A stretch of DNA of 64,000 bases from Lophius americanus (taxonomy: Eukaryota > Chordata > Actinopteri > Lophiiformes > Lophiidae). The position numbers were made by a program, and so were the translations under genes. This document shows positions 33,292 through 44,734 of the stretch, in pieces; within the stretch, counting starts at the first letter, position 1, and every line of letters begins with the position of its first letter. The stretch spans positions 5,150,001 to 5,214,000 of the forward strand of contig JBBDHG010000097.1 of the NCBI GenBank assembly GCA_037951165.1, read 5' to 3'. The notes below the pieces were generated by a model. The model ran no database searches, was not told where the DNA came from, and worked only from the letters and a program-made list of their open reading frames with translations.

Positions 33292-34617
33292 TCATTTGAG
33301 GCCATGTCTGATGGATCTTTTGAAAGGCCAGAAGCGTTTCTTCTTGGCTCTCTGACAGAGGGCCTCCAGTTGTTTCTTTTCTTCCTCCAGCTGCTCCACG
33401 GCCTCCTGCCACTCCTGCTCTTTCTCCGCCAGCTCCTGATTGAACTTCTCCTGCAGAGCCTTCAATTTGGCCTGCCACACGGCATCGTTCCGGAAAAGTT
33501 CATGCAGCGTGGTCTTCAGCTGACTTGTGACCTCCCTGACTCTTTTGTAGACCATCTCCCTCTCTTCCCTTTCTTTCTTCTTCACCTCCTTTTCTTCTTT
33601 CTTTTTCCGGACGCTTTTTTTTGCATACCTTTCCCAGGGAGCGAAGCCTCTCCTCTGTAGTTTCACACGTCGCTCCCGGAGTTCCTTCTTCTCTGCCTCC
33701 AGCTGCTTCGTTCTCATTGTCAGGTGCTGCTCTTTGTCTTCCACTTCTTTCTTTTCCTCCTCTACCTGCTTGAGTCTCATCTTCCATTTCTGTTCTCTCT
33801 GAGCCAGCTCCTCTCTCAGGTTGTCTTTCAGTTCAAGGTATTGTTCCCTCCAGGCTTTGTCACTCTCAACAGCCCGGCTTGTCTTGAGAGACTCTTTTGT
33901 GGTCTCGATAAACTTGGAGAAGATAATGTCCTTTTCCTCCCTCAGCCTCAGGACTTTAGTTTCCTTATCGTTTAGCTGCTGTTCCAACAGGTTCATCCTA
34001 TTCTGCAGTTCATTTTGCAGCAGAGTAATCCTCTGATTCTCTAATTGTAATTTGAGAACCTCGTTTGCTTGCCCCGTGACTTTTTGTGCCTCAACCTCCA
34101 GCCTTGTTGTCATCTCCTCCCTCTCCTTGTGGCTCAGCTGCTGGACGTTTTCCATCTTTTCCTTCTGGACCTGGAGGGTTTCCATGAGGCTGGAGATCCT
34201 TGCCTCTTGAGATGAAATGAGCTCATTCCGCTCTTTTTGTTGAGTACTGAACTCAAACTCCTTGTCCTTGAGAAGACCCTCCAGTCTATCTATGTCATTT
34301 CTGAGTTTTCTTGTTTTGAAACCAAACTTCTTTTTTTCGTCATAATAATGATTCCTCAGTTGTTCCAGGTGGTTTAGCGCTTTGTTCAGGAGGTAGTTCT
34401 CATTCTGAACCTTGCAGAGTTCATTTTCAAGACGGTGGACCTCTGACCTGGATCTTGGACAGTCCTCAGTAGTACCAGCAAATCCATTTATACATGCTGG
34501 GCTGTCTGTGGGGGTCTGTGATTGGTCCGTGGCACCAACCGTTGGAGACCGTTGTCCACTGGAAAAACCTGACCGACCGCCTGTAGTAGACTGACTCGGA
34601 TTGCTCATGAATTCCAT
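33292..34617 (-). CDS. Coiled-coil protein of unknown function, single coding exon, 441 residues
   Basis: One intact 441-codon frame, by far the longest in the window, with no internal stop. I do not recognise the family. The first 55 residues are Ser/Thr/Gly-rich and look disordered. Residues about 57-320 are Glu/Lys/Gln/Leu-rich with heptad character (coiled coil). A basic, aromatic break follows (QRRGFAPWERYAKKSVRKKK, 321-340), then a second coiled coil (about 345-425) and a basic tail RAKKKRFWPFKRSIRHGLK (423-441). Residues 253-293 and 378-418 align without gaps with 16 of 41 identities, so the C-terminal half contains an internal duplication. No signal peptide or membrane segment is seen. 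Of the in-frame ATGs at 34617 and 34608, the first has the better context (ACCAATGG). A plausible 5' UTR intron (minus strand, 34800-34724) and a minus-strand AATAAA near 33073-33068 support a real transcript. It could be a lineage-specific gene or an old retrocopy that gained a leader exon. Confidence 0.7.
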   Translation of the reverse strand: MEFMSNPSQSTTGGRSGFSSGQRSPTVGATDQSQTPTDSPACINGFAGTTEDCPRSRSEVHRLENELCKVQNENYLLNKALNHLEQLRNHYYDEKKKFGFKTRKLRNDIDRLEGLLKDKEFEFSTQQKERNELISSQEARISSLMETLQVQKEKMENVQQLSHKEREEMTTRLEVEAQKVTGQANEVLKLQLENQRITLLQNELQNRMNLLEQQLNDKETKVLRLREEKDIIFSKFIETTKESLKTSRAVESDKAWREQYLELKDNLREELAQREQKWKMRLKQVEEEKKEVEDKEQHLTMRTKQLEAEKKELRERRVKLQRRGFAPWERYAKKSVRKKKEEKEVKKKEREEREMVYKRVREVTSQLKTTLHELFRNDAVWQAKLKALQEKFNQELAEKEQEWQEAVEQLEEEKKQLEALCQRAKKKRFWPFKRSIRHGLK

Positions 34618-34723
34618 TGGTTTGATTGTGTTTTTGTCTCTATGTGTGGTGCCAGTGATGACCTGGCGGCTCGTCGGGGTAGTACCCGCCTCTTGCCCAA
34701 GGTCAGCTGGGATCTAGCAGCTA

Positions 34724-34800
34724 CTGAAAAAGAATTATGAAATGATCTGACTGCAGACTGTTGAAGAATATGTAAACACAATTGTCTGTGAAGATCCTAC
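34724..34800 (-). other. Predicted 77-bp intron in the 5' UTR of the coiled-coil gene
   Basis: On the minus strand, donor AAAAAAG|GTAGGATC lies at 34801/34800 and acceptor ATTCTTTTTCAG|TAGC lies at 34724/34723. The length is normal for a compact fish intron. The leader exon would lie to the right of 34801. Confidence 0.45.
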
Positions 34801-34979
34801 CTTTTTTGGCAGAAGACCCAGCGGCGAGTCAAATAATGATTTGACTGGCACTTGCTTAACCGTTTGGAAGTGCCAGTATAATGCAATATGAAAGGCTTTG
34901 ATGCTGGAACTTCAAAGGGCTACAATGCGACATTTAATACACTGCAAGTAACTTAAATCTGACTTCAAAGTCAGAAATC

Positions 34980-35470
34980 AATAAACAAGGTCAACTCACC
35001 AACGAACTGACTGACCAACAAATAGACCAACTAACCAGCTAACCAACAAGCTAACTAACCAAACAACCAACAAAGCAAACAAACTAACCTACAAAACAAA
35101 CAAACAAACAACCAACCAACCAGGTTTCCAACCAACCAACAAAGCAAATACAATTAACAAAACAAGCAAACAACCTTACCAAACGAACCGGGTAACCACT
35201 AACAGACTGACCAACCCAACAAACCAGCTACTTTGTACTGCTTGTATGATTGTTTGTATCAAATAAAGGCTTCTTCTTCATCTTCTAACCACCAACCAAC
35301 CAACTGACCAACCTACCTATCAACCAACCAACAAACTAAACAAACAGCCAACCAACAAAAAACAACCAACCAGCTAACCACCCACCTACATCAACCAACC
35401 AGCTAACCACCCGCCTACATCAACCAACCAGCTAACAACCAATCAACCAACAAAACGACCAACCAACCAC
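34980..35470 (+). repeat. (AACC)n-rich degenerate array
   Basis: Built almost entirely of AACC, AACA and AACT tetranucleotides, nearly free of G on the plus strand. A 32-bp higher-order unit (CAACCAACCAGCTAACCACC plus CGCCTACAT) repeats about three times at 35365-35435. A non-repeat island at 35225-35285 ends in a polyadenylation-like AATAAAGG. Confidence 0.85.
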
Positions 35471-35634
35471 AGCAGCTGGTTCAGTCACGTTCCATGGGAA
35501 CAGTTCGTATCATGCAGAAATGGGACATGGACATGTATAGAGAAAGAGGAGAGAGAAGCTTGGTGCATCATGGGAAGTCCTCTAGCAGTCCAAACCTGGA
35601 GCAGCACAGCTAATGCTGGCCCCTGAAACAGACT

Positions 35635-35930
35635 TGTAGATGGTTCATCATCAGCGGATCCAGATGAATGAAGGCTCTGTCTCTCATTCTACCTCTGACG
35701 ACTACCTCAGACTCTGATGGTCTGATGACCGTGAGTGATGAAATGTATCGGTGCTTTATTGTTAAGGTCTTTGTGCGTGAATAAAAGGATTTTGAATTTG
35801 ATTCTGGATTTTAGAGGGAGCCAATGCAGGGAAGATCAAATGGGAGAGTTATTCTGGTAAACAGCAGCATTCATTCTGGATCAGCTGGAGAGAATTCTGA
35901 GACTTTGATCATGCATCTTCTTGAGACACA
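35635..35930 (+). repeat. Fish interspersed repeat fragment
   Basis: Phrases 'tttgaatttgattctggattt', 'agggagccaatgcaggga' and 'ttcattctggatcagctgga' match a familiar fish dispersed repeat. It is non-coding. Confidence 0.55.
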
Positions 35931-37055
35931 ATATGTCTCATTTAAAAAAATATATTATGCAAAACAATGAGTGCAGTCCTAGAAAATTCTTTAATGTGGG
36001 AGGTAAAGATGAAGCCCAGATTCCTCACGGTGGCGCTAGAGGTCAAGGCAATTACAGAAGTCCTATCATCAGATAGTGAACCTTTGAGCCCGGTGAAGTT
36101 AACAGCAGAAGTCCTCCAGGCTTTCATGTCGTCACGATATGCCAAAAGCCTATTTGACTGACTAGTTTTATATTGCCTCATTAATTAGTATAAATAAAAC
36201 GGTGACTTATTGTGGGGTCTTTGAGTCGGAGGGGCTTTGAAACCACCGGGCTCTCTCAGGCAATAGATCTAACTAGAGCGTAGGAGGGGTGAAGTTCTGC
36301 CAGGCCTGCAGGCTGTTATGAGCTCCTCTGGTGAGGTGAGCCATGAATTATTCACCACACTTTTACATAAGACACAATTGTGCCGGGCAATAACGGTGTT
36401 ACGTCTCCGATGAGCAGTGTGTACGAATAAAAGTGTTCAGTTTGTGAGTGTTTCTGTGGACTTTCTGTGCTGCCCGAGGTTCTTGCTGCTCTGCCCAGGG
36501 TTGTTGACGCAATATGGACAGAGGTCAAAGACACGTAAACTCCTCTCACAGTCCCTGAGAGCTCTGGTTATCCATTACAGCAGGACAGGAGGGTGAGCAG
36601 GAGAGAGTGCCAGAGAAAGAGTGATTTTGTTTCTGTGCACGTTTGTCTTCTTCTACCTCCTTCTCTCTGGATTTTTGAGGGTTCTGTTTGACGAGGGCTT
36701 GAAGCCAAAACAGGCTTTGTCGTGTTGTTAAAAAAAAAAAGAAGCCGGGTGGATTAGACGTGAATTACTTCAGAATTCCTTTGGCGTTATGGAATGGCTC
36801 TGTGAAATAGAGTGTTACAGCAACAAGTGATTACATTTATACAGCAATCTGGCTTCCACTTGTGTCGGATTGACAAGAAATTGGACAAAAGTGGTTTTAT
36901 TTTCTTTATTGGCTTCAACACAGGAACTACTGTGTGTTTATGTACCGTATGCCCGCAACGGCTAATCTTATTCCAGTCTGCTTTCAGCAGCGACATAACT
37001 GCCATAATAAATACAGCAGACATAAAATATGTGGGTGGGCACGTGTAATCAGATC
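35931..37055. other. Intergenic, no gene seen
   Basis: No recognised gene or element. Confidence 0.45.
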
Positions 37056-37059
37056 TATC

Positions 37060-38215
37060 CGTTTTACTACCTCCTACCTACCTACCTACCATCCTACCTA
37101 CGCTAACCCTCATACCTACGTACCCACCTTACCTACCCACACTAGGTTCTTTACCAACCTACCTACCCACCTTACCTACCCACACTAGGTTCTTTACCTA
37201 CCTACGTACCCACCTTACCTACCTACACTAGGTTCTTTACCTACCTACCTACCTACACTAGGTTCTTTACCTACCTACCTACCTACCTACCTACCTACAC
37301 TAGGTTCTTTACCTACCTACCTACACTAGGTTCTTTACTTACCTACCTACCTACACTAGGTTCTTTACCTTACTTACCTACACTAGGTTCTTTACTTACC
37401 TACTTACCTACACTAGGTTCTTTACCTACCTACCTACACTAGGTTCTTTACCTACCTACCTACCTACCTACCTACCTACCTACCTACCTACACTAGGTTC
37501 TTCTCCTACCTACCTACCTACCTACCTACACTAGGTTCTTCACCTACCTACCTACCTACCTACACTAGGTTCTTCTCCTACCTACCTACCTACCTACACT
37601 AGGTTCTTCTCCTACCTACCTACCTACCTACCTACACTAGGTTCTTCACCTACCTACCTACCTACCTACACTAGGTTCTTCACATACATACCTGCCTGCC
37701 TACACTAGGTTCTTCACCTACCTACCTACCTACCTACCTTCCTACCTACCTACTTACCTTTCTACCTACCTCCCTACACTAGATTCTTTACTTACATACC
37801 TACGAACCTACCTACGCTTACCCTCATCATACCTACTCACCAAATCTAACTACCTACCTACCTAGATATCTATACGACCCACCTAACCTACCTTGCTACT
37901 ATCATAGCTACCTACCTACCTTCCTACATACCCACCTATGTGCCTACCTATCTACCTACCTACCTTCCTACATACCCACCTATGTGCCTACCTATCTACC
38001 TACCTACATACAGACCTATGTGCCTACCTACCTATCTACCTACCTTCCTACATACCCACCTATGTGCCTACCTATCTACCTACCTACCTTCCTACATACA
38101 GACCTATGTGCCTACCTACCTTCCTACATACCCACCTATGTGCCTACCTATCTACCTACCTACCTTCCTACATACCCACCTATGTGCCTACCTATCTACC
38201 TACCTACCTTGATAC
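37060..38215 (+). repeat. Composite (CCTA)n minisatellite block
   Basis: The left two thirds alternate (CTAC)n runs with the spacer ACACTAGGTTCTT (about 15 copies between 37140 and 37790). The right part, about 37915-38210, is a 44-bp unit (CTATGTGCCTACCTATCTAC plus CTACCTACCTTCCTACATACCCAC) in five to six copies. The Tyr-Leu-Pro-Thr open frames are by-products of the repeat. Confidence 0.95.
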
Positions 38216-38885
38216 CTCCTACCAACATCCCAATCTTCATAAACTTCCCTTCTTAACTCTTCTCATATCTTTTCCTCGTGGTGATGCAAGTGAAAATGAG
38301 CCCCTGCAGGTTGAACCATTCATTTATTCTCCTTTAACTCTCTCCACGTCCCACAGCTGAATGAAGACTTCTACAATTCACTGAAAACCTTCCTGATCAG
38401 AGGTGAATTTTTCCCGCCGGGTTTAATTTTACCTCTGCTGCTCCGGCTCCTGACAAAGCAGTCTGTCCAGACACGTACCCACGAAACAGGACACGACAAA
38501 TGTTTCAGGATCTTCACAAACACCTTTCTGTTAATTCTGTTGGGATTGAGGCCCCACACTGAGCTCAGAGTGGGTGGGGTGGGGGAGAAAAGAAGGTGCT
38601 TAAATTCCATTCCCTAAGTTGGTTCCGTGTTCCTTGTTGCTGTTCTTTGGTGTTTGCTTTCTCTTTGTTTTCTCTTGAGTCTTTAAGCACACACACGCTC
38701 ACACACACGGACACACACCCACACACACACAACACTACAGGTTAAACATTTTCAAACCTGTGAGAGCACAAAGATAGCAGAAGAGTCCCAACAGGACTTT
38801 AAACCGCCTGACTGAACAAAAGGTGTCAGAGAAAAACAACTGAAACATCTGGAGTTACAGAAAAAATGTCTGCATGATGGAGAAT
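38216..38885. other. Intergenic, no gene seen
   Basis: Holds an interrupted (CA)n at about 38690-38730. Nothing else was recognised. Confidence 0.5.
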
Positions 38886-38889
38886 ATCA

Positions 38890-39090
38890 TCCAACTTTAA
38901 CCCACGTATCCTTCGCAGGATCATTGGGGGAGGGGCGGTGAGCCCATACCTGCTGACATGGGGCGAGAGGCGGAGTATCACCCTAGACAGGTGGCCTCTT
39001 CATTACAGGGCTGATACAAACAACCGTTTACCCACCACCATCTTCACTGTGAGGCAGCGCCGCACTGTGAAACCGTACAGGAACATTCAT
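38890..39090 (+). repeat. LINE-derived 3' repeat fragment
   Basis: CCTGCTGACATGGGGCGAGA followed by 'ggcggagtatcaccctagacaggt' is a diverged form of the 'agctgacattgggcgaaaggcggggtacaccctggacaggt' repeat, also present at 62296-62590. Confidence 0.55.
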
Positions 39091-39989
39091 GAGGTGACAG
39101 AGGAAGCTCTAGGAAATGATGTCATGGGTAAAGTGAATGTGATAATAAGTGAGAAACAGTATTTTTTTTGGCAGGTGTGTGTGTCTTTTGTGCATTGAGC
39201 GCTGTTTATCTGTGTGTGTGATTTAATCAAGTCACTCACTGCACAGTAAAAATAAAAGTAGACCAAGATGCTGCCATACCAGACTTATATTATTTCATGA
39301 CTTTTGTAACTTTATACCATCTTTATGTTTTTTTTTGCTGTTTAAAGTACAATATTTATAAACAGAACCAAAAATGGGCACAAAATACAAATACGTAATT
39401 CAAAATTGAATGTGTTATTGCACTGCTTGATTCTTGTTTTCAATGTGTAAGTAATCATATTTTATGTTGATTTATATATATATATATGTTTAAACTTTAT
39501 CTGTGTCGATAACGTAATTGAATCAGCAAAAAAAAGGTCAAAAATAAAAAAACTGATTTGAGATTAGTTAACCTTGACATATGGTTAAGCTGTTAGTTCT
39601 GGTTTGACCTTATGGAGTCGTCATTGTTAGGTTTGGTTAAAAATAACAACTCAAATGCAGACAACATAAAAGGCATGGAGTGCAATCCAGGGATTCCACA
39701 TCAACAACAGACTAATACAGATGAAGTGGTGGAAAAATCCAAATGTCAGGCCAAGTCCAGAAAATGCATAATCTACAACGTAACCATAAACCATGATTAA
39801 ACAACCTTAGAGGCAAAACTAACAAACCACAGCAGAAATACACAGGGAGAAATGAAGAAAATGAGACACAGGTGAAAGCAGGACACAGAGGATAGACAGA
39901 TCTCCTCGGGTTGATACATATGTACCAAATGTGGACTAAATCGGACCAACTTTTTGTAAAAATATGGAAAAACAAAAACTTTTGGAGAC

Positions 39990-40460
39990 AAAACTCCAAA
40001 ATATACAACTGACCTTTCCCAAAATGACTCCAGTTCTTCCTCGAACTAAGATATATGTGGTTCCTTGGACGCCATAAAAATACTAGCAGATACTTGGATC
40101 AAACCTAAAAGCCTGTGTCAGGACAATGATCTGAAGCACATCTCAAAATCAACCCAATAATAATTCAGAGATCACAAAAATAAAGATTTTGCCAAGCCTA
40201 TCCCAGTCACCTGACCTAAAGCCAATGGAACGTCTGTGGGATGTGTGTGGACCTCAGGATCTGAAGGAGATGGAGGCTTTCTGTACGGAGGAAGGGTATC
40301 AGAGCTCCTCGTGTGTTCTCATACCTCGTCACACACTACAGAAGGAGACTCAGGGCCGTTGTTGTGGCAAAAGGGGGTGGAGCCAAATATTAAATCCAGG
40401 GTGCAAACATGTTTTAAAGAATTATTATTTTTGTTTTTGTTTTATGATGTATTAGGAATT
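39990..40460 (+). mobile_element. Dead Tc1-like transposon, C-terminal half (lineage 4)
   Basis: The DNA still spells QDNDLKHISKS (normally QDNDPKHTSK, second catalytic Asp) near 40125, then LPSLSQSPDLKPMERLWDV (normally WPSQSPDLNPIExLWxdl, third catalytic position) at 40190, in a different frame. A tail shared with 30060-30300 follows. Frameshifts and stops make it inactive. Confidence 0.7.
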
Positions 40461-43400
40461 CTTTGTTGTTGTTTTTTAAACGATGTAACTTGAGATAAAG
40501 GTTAGATTTCTGTGAATAATTTGAATTAAAAATCATGGATATAAACAACATAGACATTCTTTGCATCTCAGTTTAATCATTTTTTAGAGGGTGCTGTACT
40601 GACAGATGCCAACAGGTAAACACAAACACAACTCAAAAAAAGGTGTGGCCATTAACTAGAATTAAAGAGCACAGTATGGATTCTTGCTTTCACTGTAATT
40701 TGATGAAATAAAATCCCCATGTTACTTATTAAAAATGGATCAAATCTGACGTATAAGCAACAGGAGGGTTAAAAATAAATAAATATTTAAAATGCAAACT
40801 TCTAATAAAATCTTTTGTCTCTGTTTCAATGTTCAGATTAGCTCATGGGGACCGCTGAACAATGCAGGACTATGAAACGTTCCTTAATGACGTGTAGCCA
40901 GTGACACCAGGACTGCAGGCTACTGAAGACGACTTTGCTCTTTCTCTTTACACTCAAAGAAACTCCATATATGGTAGAATAGCCTCTATGGCGAGACCCT
41001 GATCTGATCTGACCTTTACCTGCCCTGCAGCTTCATCTGCCTTTTCGTGCTATGGGATGTCCAACATGCTTCAGTGATAGAGAGAATGGAAGCACAATGG
41101 TTTAAAGTTCTCTGCTCCAGGGAGAAAATGAGGAAGGTGTGATGAATATCAACAATGTTTTTTTTCTTCTGTTCTTCACAGCATTCCAACTATTTCAAAA
41201 TTAATGTTTTTTGTACTGGAAATTCCTGCCGACTGGGATCCTAACAACAGCTCAGGTGGACTGTTTTCATTCCGGGTGTGGATTTCAAAATAATAGGGCG
41301 GAACAGGGAAACGTGTCAGAATGTTGTGATGAGCACGCCACCACACGTCTCCTGGATATGGAGTGGCTTTGGAAAACTGGAATTCCGAAAAGCTCCAAGT
41401 TCCTGACGAGTGACGCAGAACAAACAGTCTGACAGCTGACGGAAATTCTTCTTAATGAGGCACTGAGGAACCCCAAGAATAGAACGTTGATGGACATTTA
41501 GGCAGGCTGATATTTGCTCCTAACATCCCCAGTCTTCAGGTCGCCAGGAAATCACTGATTATACTCATTTTAACACTACTTGAATCGAAATAATTTAGAG
41601 ATATTGCTTATTATAGAGTAGAAAGAACAGCCTACCATCCCATAATTACACCATCTAGCAATATATGAGGAAGAAAGTTTCCAACAATAAATGAATTATG
41701 AATAAAGATATAGGAACTTTAAAGAAATACTAGACAGTAGTCTGTTTTTTTTTTTATAATGAAATTTTCAATTTCTTATGTCTTCATAAAAACAAAAGAA
41801 GCAATTTTCTGGATTAATCTATTTACGTGAGCAAACAGATTGTGCTAATGTGGAAGCGAGTGGTGGAACTGAGAGGAGGGATGACATTTCAAATCAAACA
41901 GTGCAATCACGTGGCCAGGATCTTAAACCTCTGCCACATACACTGTAAAAATATTTGTATAAATTACACAGCAAAACTGTCAAAAGGAAAAACACCCAAA
42001 AATTCAAAATAGTACATCACCATAATAGATACACAGTATTAGACAAAATCAAGAAACAATAATAGTAATAGGAAGTAAAAGAAATAGTCAGTAGAAACTG
42101 TTATAAAATGCAGAAAAACTCACTTTAACTGTGAAAATATAAAACTGATTAAAAAAAAAAGATTATTCATGGGAAAATACCATATTGTAAGTGTAACAAT
42201 AAAATTAAAGGTTTCGGACAACTTATTGCCAAACCTATTTCAATGTTTGTGTTAAAAAAAGGAACATAAACTCATATTTTGGCTGTCGAGAATATCTTAG
42301 GGGCAATGACGGAATCATTTATACAAAAAATTCAGGTTGATTAAGATAAGAATTAATGTCTTTGTAGTAATTCAAATCTAAGATTGTCTTCATAAGATTC
42401 GGAATAGGATAAAAGAAGCTTTAACTTCCATAAGCAGGCGTTTCTCGGCAGAATAAGTTAAATGTTCAGGTCTGAGAGGTTTAAACATTGTACATAATTC
42501 TTAACCCTCTTCAGTTATTGTTGGTTCAAAGCTCGACTAGCCTCTTTGCAGGTGCCTGCTGTGTGACGTTTAAGGACCTACGAAAATTTCGCAACTATAG
42601 AATGCCAAAGCATGAAAATCGTAAAATGATTAACGACTAAATAATAAAAGTTTTGAATCAAGTGCAAATAAATTTACATGTATAGAAAAATATAAATACA
42701 CCACACCCGTACTATATAGAACAAATAGAACCAGGAGAACAAATCCAAAAAAATGTTTTTGAGGCATAAAAATCAATTAAAGAAAGCAAGAAGAAACATA
42801 TAAAACAATGGGGTCTTCGAAAACCGATCAAGACAAATAAGGACGAGACATTATTTGATCTTGTTGAAAAAAAAGCACCTTTATTTCTCTGGCTTTTAAT
42901 TCGAGTTGAGCTTTAACTCGTTCATCTGTTCATTTTAAACGTTTATTTTCAAACTCATTTTATTTTATTTTATCCTTTTATCTTGCTTGATTTTGACTGA
43001 TGATCTAATTTGGGTTTTTTTGTGTTGTAATTTATGATATTATGTTTGTCAGACGTGTCTGATCAGCACTTTGGTCAACCCATTTTGGTTGTTTAAAAAT
43101 GCTATATAAATTAAGTTTGATTTTACATGATGGGTCTAAACTGGGAAAGCTAGAAAGAAAAGATGTTTTCAATAACAGTATATGGAATACTGCTAATCAA
43201 TTAAAGCATGGCTTTGATGTCTTTGACATGTGACCTGATGTCTTTGATGTCTTTGTTAACATGTAACTACTGCATTATTGAATTAAAAAGTGCCATGGTG
43301 CCGCGATAACAGATCAACTTCCTTGAGAGAATTGTTTCAAGAGTAGTCCCAAACAAGCAGGACTTTTTTTTTTTATGTGTAAGCTGCATATATGATTCAA

Positions 43401-43860
43401 ATGCTTGAAGAATAGATACATGCAAAAAAAAATATCCGAAAGAAAACAAAGACTACTGAATAGTAGTAAATAATTAATAATTCTAATTATGTATATTAAA
43501 AATATACTTTTACTTTTCAAAGTAAAAGTTTCCTTGTGAACAATAACATTTATAACCCAAATGTAATATGACATAAAAATACATATAAACTCATTTGTAT
43601 TTAAGAATGATTCTCATATTTATACATATAAAAACAATATAACAACAATATGACATAATGCATTATATACATATATTATTATATGTGTTATTTATATTAG
43701 ATGTTAACGCTTAAGTATATTATTTACACTTTCTTTATATACTTACTATAAATTAAAATGTCCCTTAAAATCAGTATGTCGTTGTCACTGTTTCAACATG
43801 TTTTGATACACACATATCCGTGCTCCAGAAGAGCCCCTGAACGCAGCACCAGCGCGAGCG
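40461..43860. other. Intergenic upstream of plekha7, no gene seen
   Basis: AT-rich, with short frames only. A LINE-like tail (ATGCTATATAAATTAAGTTT) lies near 43099. No convincing element was seen otherwise. Confidence 0.45.
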
Positions 43861-43886
43861 TTGATCGCGGAGCTCCGGGAGACTCC

Positions 43887-43911
43887 ATGGAGAGCGACTG
43901 AGATGAAATAG
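43887..43911 (+). promoter_or_regulatory. Two minimal upstream ORFs in the plekha7 leader
   Basis: ATG-GAG-AGC-GAC-TGA (43887-43901) and ATG-AAA-TAG (43903-43911) lie 17 to 41 bases before the plekha7 start codon in a GC-rich, CpG-containing first exon. They matter only if transcription starts upstream of 43887. Confidence 0.45.
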
Positions 43912-43927
43912 GACTTGAGGCCGGATC

Positions 43928-44421
43928 ATGGCGGCGCCTGTCGGGGGGGACGCCTTACCTGAACAATGGTCCTACGGTGTCTGTAGGGACGGAAGGGTCT
44001 TCTTCATCAGGTGAGGAAGATAGTGAGCGCTCTGTGTCTTCGTCTGTTTGGGTTAAAAGGGAGTTGTGTGCCGGTGCTTCCTTGCCGGAGGTGTAACAGG
44101 TGTTTCTCCTCTCTCCGTGTCTGTGTGGCAGCGATGAGACGCGGACTACTACCTGGATCCATCCCCGCGCCGGTGAACCGGTCAACTCCGGACATATGAT
44201 CCGCTCAGGTAGTTAGCCGTGCTAAGCTAGCCCTTTTTAGCACCTGGATTCGTTATGGTTTACTTTATACGCGCTAGAACTTCGGTGTGCGTTTAAGGCA
44301 CGGTCGGAGAAGAGGAAACTTTGAGGCGTTAGAAATAAATGTGTTTTTTTCCGTTTCTTTCAGACCTGCCTCTAGGATGGGAGGAAGGTTTTACCACGGA
44401 AGGAGCCAGTTTCTTCATAAA
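43928..44421 (+). CDS. plekha7: Pleckstrin-homology family A member 7, first three coding exons (partial, continues beyond window)
   Basis: Exons: 43928-44010, 44132-44208, 44364-44421, with GT-AG junctions and matching phases. PLEKHA7 is an adherens-junction protein that links p120-catenin and E-cadherin to microtubule minus ends through PDZD11, nezha/CAMSAP3 and related partners. The first WW domain is complete: LPEQWSYGVCRDGRVFFISD, then TTTWIHPRAGEPVNSGH across exons 1-2. The second WW domain starts in exon 3 with DLPLGWEEGFTTEGASFFI, interrupted after two bases of the next codon. The MAA N-terminus and the NSGHMIRSDLP linker favour PLEKHA7 over PLEKHA5, and PLEKHA6 lacks these WW domains. 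The rest (end of WW2, PH domain, coiled coils) must lie beyond base 64000, since no matching exon was found in intron 3. A teleost a/b copy cannot be assigned. Confidence 0.92.
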
Positions 44422-44734
44422 GTAAGATCCGTGCGGTTGCTGCAGTCACCTGCGCCTCACTTAAAGTTAGCAAGCAGCTTAATATGGCTCCTGTGTCTAA
44501 TTCCTCCACTGGCAGCTCTGATCACTGCGTGGATTTACACGGAACAACCCTCTGACCCTCTCATGACCCCACGTCTCTTATGAGCTGCGGGTTTCACCTT
44601 CATCTTCCTCATGATCAGTCGGGAATCTCTTTGCACTGTTTTTGATGCTGTTTGAGGTGAAACTGATCAGGGGCCGTGAAGTATCCAAGTACGGGTCCAA
44701 CATCCATACACCTTCTCTCATTCAGTGAGACGCA

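Noticed and set aside
33304..33975. Plus-strand frames rich in Leu/Phe
   Set aside because: Antisense shadows of the coiled-coil gene.
37938..38360. 90-140 codon frames rich in Tyr-Leu-Pro-Thr
   Set aside because: Produced by the CCTA minisatellite in all three frames.
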